A stretch of DNA of 64,000 nt from positions 5,518,001 to 5,582,000 of the forward strand of contig JBANAY010000003.1 in the NCBI GenBank assembly GCA_037952775.1, read 5' to 3'. Source of the stretch: Clonostachys chloroleuca (taxonomy: Eukaryota; Ascomycota; Sordariomycetes; Hypocreales; Bionectriaceae). Made by a program: the position numbers and the translations under genes. The notes below the pieces were generated by a model. The model ran no database searches, was not told the DNA's origin, and saw only the letters and a program-made list of their open reading frames with translations. How positions within the stretch are numbered: position 1 is the stretch's first letter; every line of letters starts with the position of its first letter. Below, one piece after another: positions 55,759 through 64,000 of the stretch.

Positions 55759-56587
55759 TATGCCTGCTCGAAAGCGACATGCCGTCTAATCAAACATCCA
55801 AGAATATGGCCCTTCCGGAGGACCTTATGGAAGTCCAATTGGGTCAGGTCGACCTGCTGGCAGCCATGTATTCATCATTCATTTATCCAGTTTGTAGAGT
55901 TTTGGCAATATGCTTCAACCTTGCTAAACAATAAAGAGTCCTTGTTGATAAATGTGAGTGACCCGAAGGCATGCCATAAGTTGCCGCCTGATGTGCTTGG
56001 AACGATATATGACCTTATACTCGAACCTACTGCTCATCAAATAAATTTGAGTGAGATGATGATGCTGAAACCCTGAACAGTTCGGATATATGCCGAGCAG
56101 GGCGGCTGATCCCGGATCTTATGGCGGTAATAACGACCAGTCAGACCCTATCGGCGAGTTGTAACGGCTGTGAGGCTGTGTAGGTTGCTGTTATGGCTGT
56201 AGGTTATTGTAAGAAATGGAGGGTCGTTGGTTGTTAAGTGTGATGAATGTGCAGTCACTTGCAGCTGTATCATGCATAGGGGGGCATATCGGCCTGTCTT
56301 TGTTTTTAAGTTAGCTTCGTTGGTTAACTCAGCTAGTCTCTATAGGGGTGGTATTGGTGTCAGTTAAATACAATGCACGCATACACAACCTCTAATTATA
56401 GCACCGGGTGGTCGCTGAACAAGAGTTCTATTTGGGTACCATTACCCCAGGGAAGAAGCATGCACCAAGGTCTATTGTGATAAGAAGGGTGCCAGATCTG
56501 GGGGGATGAAAGAGCAATGATATGAAGTAAATTGTGTGTTAGAAGAACTATCTCTGACTCGCCACAGAAACCTTCTCTGAGTTTAAG
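55759..56587. other. Intergenic, possible further F-box gene remnants
   Basis: An 829-base gap. Short protein-like stretches just after 55759 may continue the decayed F-box gene but cannot be proven. The rest is AT-rich. Confidence 0.4.
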
Positions 56588-57734
56588 TTAGTAGCAAGTA
56601 TCTAGGAAGTTCCTCAACATGACCTCTACGTTAACAAAGCCTGGCCGCCCTATGTCTTGCAGGATCACCTCTGCTCTTTGGATAGCATCGTCCGCTTCGG
56701 CAAGATATTACCCCTCAAGCTTCTGGTCCTCGCCTTCTACGAGGTTCGGTGTAATTTTTCGGACTTGTTGACGAAGATCGTTCCAAGTATAGCGCTTGTG
56801 ATAGGCGAAAACACGCTCCTTGTTGATTGAAGACTTCGCCGTTGCGGCGACTAGAAGCCGTGCTGTATCCTCGACATCAATCAAGAAACCTTACAATTGT
56901 AGAATCAGCATTCACGGTGCTCTCCTAAAAGTCACATCTGGAGAAAAAGAAATGCATACCTAGAGGCATGGGAACGGCCTCCCATTCCCCAGCGAGGACT
57001 GTTTTGAGAAGGTCATTCGTCGAACTCGAACCATTTAGCGCACGACCAAAGTTTCCATCCGGGACAACACAATTGGCCACAAACGGAGGGTTGTTTTGCT
57101 CTACCCAGGACCAGAAGCTCAGTTCTGCAAGGGTCCGGCCAGCACTGTAGACATCCAACATCCAGCCGAAGCCATCTTCTCTCGGCCCACAACAAGTCTT
57201 CTGTACGGCCTCCCAGTTGTACATTCTGGTCGTGATGCTATGTTGCCGGTCATTGTAAAGAGTCGTCTCGACAGCCTTGCTGCTCGAGCAGAGTACATAG
57301 CGCTGCACGCCTGCTTTTGCTGCCGCCTCCAGTGTATTGATGGTACTCCTGATATTGGAACTCACGACTTTCGAGGCATCAGGATGAAAGAGTACTGGAG
57401 TGGAGACATAAATGACTCCCGCGGCGCCTAATGTGACCAATTCAACTCATTGATCAAAGATTCCCCAATATAGGCCTGGCCTACCTTTGAAAGCTGCATC
57501 AAAAGCGCCTGTTGCCTGAAACTCGGCCACTTCAACCAACTCAAACTTTCCGGGGCACTTCTCATCAAAGAGTTTGCGCATCCATGCTGAGTGTTTTTCA
57601 ACATCCCTAACAGTGCCGCGTACCTTGTATCCAGCTTGTAGTAGCTTCTCGCATGTCTCTACCCCAATAAAGCCATTCGCCCCAATGACTACGACGATAG
57701 AGTCAAACGGAATCGCAGGGTCCTTGATATGCAT
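56588..57734 (-). pseudogene. NAD(P)-dependent ketoreductase/epimerase with a premature stop
   Basis: Extended SDR of the same group as the intact gene at 35746. Exons: 57485-57734, 56960-57427 and 56588-56889. Motifs seen are VVVIGANGFIGVETCEKLL, VRGTVRDVEKH, GVIYVSTPV, YVLCSSSKAV and VVPDGNFG; after the second intron it continues GFLIDVEDTARLLVAAT and YTWNDLRQQVRKI. A TAA at 56708-56710 interrupts the frame before YLAEADDAIQRAEVIL and IGRPGF, which are clearly still coding-like and reach the TAA at 56588-56590. CAA to TAA is the simplest cause. The stop removes only the last 39 codons, so the truncated protein could fold. The usual YxxxK appears altered (YSAGR). Confidence 0.75.
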
Positions 57735-58662
57735 CTTAGCTCAATATATGGATGAGCCCGAGCAACGTTCAAATTACTCTTTGTACCGAGCGTAAAACTT
57801 TATACGCAATGTCCTCTCCACACCTTTGGAGTTTCATAATCAGCCGCATCACAAACCTGGAAATTGCCTAGACATTTCTCAGCTACCGGATTTGTAATCT
57901 GCGAATCATGGCTGTTGGCTCTTCCAACCATAGAACCAGATCTCCTGGGCAGGTCCGTGGATTGTCCCACGGGAGAAGATAAACTCCAGCTGACTAATTG
58001 TACCTAGGATTTGATTGTTAAGCTGACAAGTCCGTCATTTGAAACTTTGGGATATGCAGACCTTGTCATGGTTAGGACATTACGTGCTTACTTGGGTGCA
58101 TCGAGATGTACTTGATTCTGATCATATCGGAACTCCGTGTGTCAACATATTCATGCCCATAGATCTTATTGACATGAGCCATCCTCAACGTCCAACCCTA
58201 AATCTAAATGAAATTAATTGCCGGATGCGCGCACCGTCAAAGTGGATTCTTATTGTAAGACGCTGCCACACCACCTTTCGGGGTTCGGGGTGCCGGTTCA
58301 CTTCAGGTCCCACCGTCCTCAGCGTTCGTAATGCATGTCACGTGGCAGAGAGATCTCTAGCTGACTTCAACTATACCCATACCTATTGTATCAATGTTGA
58401 GAAGTCATTTGTCATATTTTGAGTTTCGTATGGTCGGTAAGCACAGAGTCACAACTTGCAACTCTTGTAATCCTCGCGTTTGAGTAGCATTTCAACACGA
58501 AAAGCTGTACCTATATGATGTTTCTATAAATTGGAAAGAGATCCATTGTTGACTAGATGTCTGGGAATCAACCAAATGAGCTCATTTTGATTCGTACACA
58601 ATACAATCACGTCACAAATCCTATTTTAGTATCTCTGTTCATTCCACGGCCAATCAAGCAAG
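57735..58662. other. Divergent intergenic region
   Basis: A 928-base gap between the broken ketoreductase and the SDR. A 127-codon open frame at 58039-58422 shows no family resemblance. No other feature is seen. Confidence 0.55.
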
Positions 58663-59385
58663 ATGCCGGTTGCTCTGATAACAGGTGCCAACGGTGGCCT
58701 TGGGAGAGCTATAGCCGAGAGCCTCGCCACTGAGCATGGTTGCCATGTTATCATCAGTTCTCGAAATGCTGCCGAGGGCAAGGCCGTTGCTGTTTCCCTG
58801 CTGCAGCGAGGCTTTTCTGCTTCCAGTATACAGATCGACCTCTCGTCGGACGAGTCCATTCATAAAGCAGTCAAAAACATCGAAGCAGCCCACGACGAGC
58901 TGCATGTTCTTGTTAATAACGCTGGTGTTCATCTTGAAATCACCGACACGGACCTATCTACCCGCCAACTTCTGAACCAAACTTTCCAAGCCAACACCTT
59001 TGGAACCGCAGTTCTTATAGAAGCCTGTCTGCCTCTACTACTCCGGGCAGACACGCCTCGCATTGTCTTTGTGTCGTCTCGAAATGGGTCGATCAGTCAG
59101 AGCCTCGACAGGGACTGGCCCATGTATGGGGTGCAGCATCCAGCTTATAAGGCTAGCAAAGCAGCGCTCAATATGCTTGCTGTCAGATACGTTGAGAAGC
59201 TGGAGGGTGTTGGAGGCATGGTAAATATGGTGTGCCCCGGTTTCGTCAAATCCAAGATGGTGGGCTTTCACCCAGATGCTCGATCACCAGAAGTAGCCGC
59301 GGAGAAGGTCGTGGAGATGGCTACATTGGAGAAGGATGGGCCAACCGGGACTTTTGTTGATGCTGATGGATCGGTTCCCTGGTGA
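58663..59385 (+). CDS. SDR oxidoreductase, carbonyl-reductase type
   Basis: Intact single-exon short-chain dehydrogenase of 240 residues. Motifs: ALITGANGGLGRAIAESLA for NADP binding, VLVNNAGV, the catalytic Ser in IVFVSSRNG and Tyr/Lys in AYKASKAAL, then VCPGFVKSKM and a short C-terminal TGTFVDADGSVPW. The order resembles plant and fungal carbonyl reductases. It is the only undamaged gene between 55 and 62.4 kb and is related in type to the broken SDR at 61478. Substrate unknown. Confidence 0.9.
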   Translation: MPVALITGANGGLGRAIAESLATEHGCHVIISSRNAAEGKAVAVSLLQRGFSASSIQIDLSSDESIHKAVKNIEAAHDELHVLVNNAGVHLEITDTDLSTRQLLNQTFQANTFGTAVLIEACLPLLLRADTPRIVFVSSRNGSISQSLDRDWPMYGVQHPAYKASKAALNMLAVRYVEKLEGVGGMVNMVCPGFVKSKMVGFHPDARSPEVAAEKVVEMATLEKDGPTGTFVDADGSVPW

Positions 59386-59667
59386 CGTTGTCCTTGAGAC
59401 TACATTTCCATGTATCTTTGTGTTAGCTATGACAATGCCTTTCTCAGATAACAAGTACAAATAGAACAAGAGGCACGAGGGGGCCCTAATGTTAAGGAAA
59501 AGTAAAGCCAACCGCATGAGGTCATTAGGGCAAGATTGGGGAGTTTGGGTTCGTCTTGTATATCAGAGAGTAGATGTGCGAGCAGTCCTCATAGCCAGTA
59601 TGTAGAATGTTTGTTTTCAATGACATATATCTACCTACCTGACTTATACTGGTCCTATTTATCGTCT

Positions 59668-60674
59668 TCAACACGGACTAGGAGTAATCACAGTAAACTT
59701 CCTCCAGGCATTGTGCTCTGAGGAATGAGCAATACCCTCTTGATGTTGGTCCAGCGAAAAGACTGACACCTCGCTCCCCGACCTCCCACCGGAGCATGCC
59801 TTGTTCAACCATCTGGACAGCCTTGCGGACAGTATCGCGGCTGCTCATGAGAGAACCGAGCATCCGAAGCCCCCTTCCCACCACCAACTGGTACGGAACT
59901 CCAATGTCTTGGCTCATTGTCTCTCCGCTCAAAATCACCCTTCCTCGCTTTTTGAGCGACTGCACACCCGCGAGCAGATACGGAGACTTGTCCACCCAGC
60001 TAGGCGTCCAGTCGTTGTAGACGTCTTCGCCAGCGCCATTCGGCGTCTGCTTCAGGATGGCGGCCTGGTCAGCGTCGTGATCACCAGTCATGGCAACATA
60101 GCTAAATCGGCCAGGACTCTGGAGCCTATTTCTCATGTCCCGTGAGCTTGGCTTTGTTTCGCCCAAGGGCGACGACATTGGCGCCCAGAGCAAGACTCTA
60201 TCAACGGCAATGCCACTAAACGCGCCTCTAGAAGGGCCGATGATGATCGTCTCAGCAGGCCCGAGGTCGGCGCCTTGCATGATTGCTCCGCCGACCACGC
60301 AGAAGAAGGAGATTGTCTGGAGGTCGACCGGGGAGTACTCGAGTTCCCCAAGGAGGCGCACCTTGTCAGATGCGTGAGCGCTCTCTAGGGGCACCTTCTG
60401 AAACTGCTGGAGTGAACCGTCGCGCCACTCGCCTTCGCCGAGCCTTAGCTCTTGAGAGCCCGAGGTTGGGGGCCAAGGGGGGCCGCAAGTTGAGCTGCGG
60501 GATCTGGCCGGTGTGCCGCCCAAGATGGGTGTATGGGAGGATGCCAGCGGCGAGGACGCGGATGACGATGCTGCCTGTGCTTACCTTAGGGACGGGCCGA
60601 TCGACGATGGATGGCGCCTTGGAAAAGGATATGAGCCACAAAGCTTTATTTTTATAACTTGTAGCTGTTTCCAC
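59668..60674 (-). pseudogene. Medium-chain alcohol dehydrogenase remnant
   Basis: The N-terminus reads METATSYKNKALWL, GILPYTHLGRHTG and QLNLRPPLAPN in one frame. The next recognisable part, GEWRDGSLQQFQKVPLES, is in another frame and comes too soon: about 60 residues that relatives have between these motifs are missing. The cofactor domain follows (ETIIIGPSRGAFSGIAV, FSYVAMTGDHDADQAAI, VYNDWTPSW, KKRGRVILSGE). Near the end the conserved tail HQEGIAHSSEHNAWRKFTV is again in a different frame. An internal deletion plus at least two frame changes make this a pseudogene. It converges with the SDR at 58663. Confidence 0.8.
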
Positions 60675-61477
60675 CGGTTTCGGGGGGTAGGGGGAGTGAT
60701 GGAGAAATTGAAGATGGTCTCTCGACTTACATCTCAGGTGGCTAGAGGCTGTATTTATACTGTCACTGCTCTGGAAGATGCCTGCGAGTTGTAAGACCGG
60801 CGGCTGCGCCCAACCGATATTGGCGCATGGTTACGTCTACCTGCAGCGTCAATAATGATCATACTCGTCATGCGGTTGTCCATGCCGTCAATTACGCCGA
60901 AGCCCTGCAGACGTGATTTGTGTACTCTGATATTTGAAGCCGATTTTCACTCCCGAAGCCGAAATTGTACTTTCGACCTTGTTTCGAACACAACCTCACA
61001 CACGACTTTCCACCAGAAAACCCACTCTGCGCGTTTGATGGTATCTAGAACAGAGCCCACGTACGGCTTAATGTCCCAGAAGGGGCATTTTGGTCAGCCC
61101 TTCGAAACCAGCCAATCAGGAATTGCTTTCCCACTTGGGAAAAATCTGTCAGGCTGAGAAAGCCGATTTAGTTGTCTACTGAAATTCTGTTGTCTGAGTA
61201 CGAGTAAAGTCGGGCGTCCTTGTTTCGACTGGCAGACTTGAGATGCATGCCGGAAGTTGCATGCTGCATTGATAAGTGTTGACAGAGGATAGGAATTGGG
61301 TATCATGGGTGTAAACTCCGAGATGCCCCAACTATAAGTACCCTTGCCGCAAGCCGAGAAAGAGAATTAGATATACATATATATATATATTCACCTCAAA
61401 GCAGACAACTTGTATCTCATACATCATTTAAAACACCCCCAACACCTTTTTATATCTCTAAGTATCCTTGATTGAAA
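60675..61477. other. Divergent intergenic region with an AT microsatellite
   Basis: An (AT)n tract lies at 61371-61391, about 90 bases before the next gene, and TATAAG occurs near 61332. No gene is seen. Confidence 0.6.
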
Positions 61478-62334
61478 ATGTCGGCCAAGGTCGTGTTCAT
61501 CAGCGGCGCCAGCACTGGCATTGTCTTTGAGACTGCCAAGGCTTTCGCCTAGTCTCCCAACCCTTACTACCTGTTTCTTGGAAGCAGATCAGTCGAGAAG
61601 GGCAACTAGGCCCTTGAACGCATGCGAGCCGACAGCCTAGACGTTTCTCAGGTTGAAGTGGTGCAGCTTGACCTGGCCAGCGACGAGTCCATCAAACGGG
61701 CCGTCGACGTAGTCAAAACCCGCCAAGGCCGCCTTGACATTCTCATTAACAACGTTGGTACGTCGTCTGCCTAACCACAGCCAGTGAATATGCGAATGTA
61801 GTGTCTAACGAATAGGTTCAACAGGCGCCGGAGTTGACAACTACTTTATCCAAGGCAAAATGTCTCTGCGGGACTGCTTCAACCAAGCCTACGACGTCAA
61901 TGTGTCTGGAGCAAACGTCATGACATGGGAATTCGTGGCCCTCCTCCTGAATTCCAGTAGCCCCCGCATCCTCGTTGTCGCAGGCTTGTCTCAGATGACG
62001 GCCGCGGCCGGGAGCTACTTCCCGACACCACCGCAGCCAGCAGGCTGGCCCAAGAACATCAGCTTCGAAACGATCGGGTACCGCTGCAGCAAGACGGCGA
62101 TGAGCATGCTCATGCTGGACTGGCACCACAAGCTCAGAGGACGGCGTCAAGGTATTCAGTGTGAGTCCTGGGACTTGCGCCAACGACCTAGGAGGGCTTG
62201 GCGAAGAGGTCATGGCGGCGATCGGGGGCGTGCATCCTCGCGAAGGCGGCGAAAGACTGCTCACGGTCGCTGAGGGTAACCGTGATACTGACGCTGGCAA
62301 GATCCTGGATAAGACGGGTTTCCTACCATGGTAA
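61478..62334 (+). pseudogene. SDR oxidoreductase pseudogene with two stops and a frameshift
   Basis: Carbonyl-reductase-like SDR. It starts MSAKVVFISGASTGIVFETA; the third Gly of the nucleotide motif is replaced by Val. In-frame TAGs lie at 61550-61552 (before SPNPYYLFLGSRSVEKGN) and 61607-61609 (before ALERMRADS); Gln fits both, so CAG to TAG is likely. After an intron starting near 61759 the frame continues with VSGANVMTWEFVALLLN, ILVVAGLSQM and the catalytic YRCSKTA. Near 62140 a frameshift is needed to reach DGVKVFSVSPGTCANDLGG and the end DKTGFLPW at TAA 62332-62334. Four independent lesions make loss of function secure unless the assembly is poor. Confidence 0.85.
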
Positions 62335-63033
62335 TTCAGTTGCCGTGGCTTTGTTGATTGACTCATTCAGGACCAGCCTATTTATCAGTTATTGGCATCT
62401 GGGAAGTTTTATTGACTCCAGTCAACAAGCTATCTTTGATTTTTGTATTGGAAGGAAAGTAAATTTTAAAGTGCTGAGAATTTAATGCCCTGTGCCGTAT
62501 CCAATCGCGTGACGTCTTTGATATTGGAATTGCCTCGTGCACTAAAACCATCAGAACTGGTTGCAAGCAAGTCAGGGAGATATCACCACACAATGTGCGT
62601 TGCATGGCACTGGCAGATATGTCGCTATTGTAAAGTCTCTGATCCTGGTCTCTGCTGAATGTATGTAGTAGCAATGTGCACTGCATTTACGCTACTGTTG
62701 GGTGCTCTTGTACATAGGTAGACTCGGAAAGGCCAAGCTTGAATATTCTATTCTAGTTAGTTTTTAAAACGAATATGATTTATTATAGTCCGCTATTTAA
62801 CGATTTTAAAATCTAGGGACGGGATAGTGGCTTTACTTGATCCCTTGGGTTGTATGCTCTACATGCGATTTTCTGGTGCACCTTCTTTGATATAGTTAGG
62901 GTGAAACCAAAGTACACTCATTATACCTGAGTCCCCCCTCTCCCGACTTAGATAAGAACTCTGGATATAGCTCTCTTCTTTCATCGAATAATAGAACTTT
63001 GCAGTATCTTTCTGCTTTTACGTGTTGTATGTC
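62335..63033. other. Intergenic, nothing recognised
   Basis: An AT-rich 699-base gap between the SDR pseudogene and the 3' end of the last transporter. Confidence 0.6.
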
Positions 63034-64000
63034 TCACTTTGTTCCCCGGCTACTAGCTTCTTCCACATCGTGATATTGCCCGCCTTCACTGGCCGGATCC
63101 TGTCCGTGAAAAGGTTGCGGAGAGACACCACCAAATACTGCCAAATTGTCAATTGCTAACTTTCAGAGAGTATCAATATATGAAAGTACACAAGGGAGGT
63201 ACTTACATGCTTCCATTTCCTCGAGAGACTTTCCTTTGGTCTCCTTAATGAAAAAGAAAACGAAAACGACCAGCGCGTAGTTGAAAATACCAAACATGAG
63301 GAAAGTCTTCCAGCCAAGATTCTTCACCGCGTAAGGTGTTGCCAATGAAAAGACACAGTTGAAAAGCCATTGTGTGGACGTTCCGATAGCAATGCCGGCC
63401 TCTCGGATTCTGTTTGGAAATATTTCACCCATGTACGCCTGATCAAGTGAGAGAGAAAGTCAGTTGAGAAGTTGCATCGTGCTATTCGCTAGCTAAGTAG
63501 AGTACTTACCCAAGGTACCGGGCCCCAGGATATATTGTAGCTCATCGCTTCAAGATAAATCATCGTTAATGAGGCAATCGAAGGAGCTGTTAAGCCCTGT
63601 GTTGCGTCTGGGGGGAATTTGACGGTGAGGATAGCAACAATAAGCATATACGACCCCATGAGCAAGGCGCCGGCAAGTAGAGAACCACGGCGCCCTATCC
63701 GCTCGATTAAGAACAGAAGGAAAAAGAGACAGGAAATGACTTTGACGACTCCAAAGAACCCAGTGATAAGAAGGTTATCCTGACCCGCTCCGACAAGGGA
63801 GAATATTTGGGGAGCATCTGGGAACTCGTTAGAAGAGTGATTATGGGGAATTCTTTTGGGTTCAGTTATTCTCACAGTAGGCCATTGATGTATTTCCAGT
63901 TAACTGAACGCCTGTCCAAATCAATTAGATGTTTATACAACAAGGATATTTCTGGCGATTTCTGTGGATAGACGGACCAATTTGGAGAGCAACGATAAGA
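63034..64000 (-). CDS. MFS sugar-type transporter, 5' part outside the window
   Basis: C-terminal half of a sugar porter. Exons read from the 3' side: 63034-63137, 63207-63438, 63510-about 63829 and a 36-base exon 63877-63912. Joined, they give QLTGNTSMAYYAPQIFSLVGAGQ, LIERIGRRGSLLAGALL, SYNISWGPVPW|AYMGEIFPNRIREAG and ETKGKSLEEMEA|LFGG, ending EASSRGTK. Each junction restores the family reading. The PVPWAYMGEIFPNRIRE and IKETKGKSLEE signatures are diagnostic. About five to six membrane segments are in the window. The remaining exons lie beyond the right edge. A different subfamily from the transporter at 2109. Confidence 0.88.

Noticed and set aside
58039..58422. 127-codon open frame, plus strand
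   Set aside because: No family resemblance; it lies in a divergent promoter gap.
5694..61609. Alternative genetic code with TAG/TAA read as Gln
   Set aside because: Intact genes in the same window end normally with TAG and TAA, and other genes are broken by frameshifts, so decay or error is simpler.
1..64000. CRISPR arrays, prophage, insertion sequences, PKS or NRPS genes
   Set aside because: No regular repeat-spacer structure, transposase, synthase or phage gene was seen, and the DNA is clearly fungal nuclear.

Overview
This window is nuclear DNA of a filamentous ascomycete (Pezizomycotina). The evidence is short GT-AG introns of about 50-90 bases inside most genes, four Zn2Cys6 transcription factors, a HET-domain gene, a CYP504-type P450, a secretory lipase and a Kelch/transmembrane protein, at moderate GC. 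The species cannot be named from the sequence. Start codons and splice sites were read by eye.

Left part (1-19.3 kb): a dense, catabolic-looking cluster. In order it holds an amidase (5' end outside the window), a sugar-type MFS transporter, an SDR, a CYP504-family P450 (phenylacetate hydroxylase type), a second SDR, a second amidase, a MetX-like alpha/beta hydrolase, an MCT-type MFS transporter, a RidA/2-aminomuconate deaminase-like protein and a Zn2Cys6 regulator. The most interesting observation in the window is here. The inverted repeat TCGG-N5-CCGA, a typical Zn2Cys6 dimer site, occurs perfectly in five promoters between 6.4 and 15.9 kb, and looser CGG-N5-CCG sites lie before the first SDR and the sugar-type transporter. 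This suggests one regulon, probably run by the factor at 16953-19289. The enzyme set would suit breakdown of an aromatic amide or amine through a hydroxylated phenylacetate-like intermediate. Three cluster genes carry breaks as sequenced: an in-frame stop in SDR1, a frameshift in amidase 2 and an in-frame stop in the hydrolase.

Middle (19.3-35.5 kb): gene-poor and AT-rich. It holds a small putative secreted protein, a damaged HET-domain gene, a Zn2Cys6 factor, a degenerate tandem repeat of about 60 bp, a GC-rich actinobacterial-type chymotrypsin (streptogrisin/alpha-lytic class) that looks laterally acquired, about 5 kb without genes, and one hypothetical gene.

Right-centre (35.7-54.7 kb): an NAD-dependent ketoreductase, a secreted alpha/beta hydrolase divergent from a Zn2Cys6 factor, a ToxD-like zinc-type reductase, a flavin amine oxidase, a poorly preserved Zn2Cys6 factor, a frameshifted secretory lipase, a conserved hypothetical protein and a Kelch-type membrane protein.

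Right end (55-62.4 kb): mostly broken genes. These are an F-box remnant, a ketoreductase with a premature stop, an alcohol dehydrogenase with an internal deletion and frame changes, and an SDR with two stops and a frameshift, all around one intact SDR. The window ends inside a sugar-type MFS transporter on the minus strand. Lesions this frequent may be real decay or may partly reflect assembly errors; raw reads would tell.
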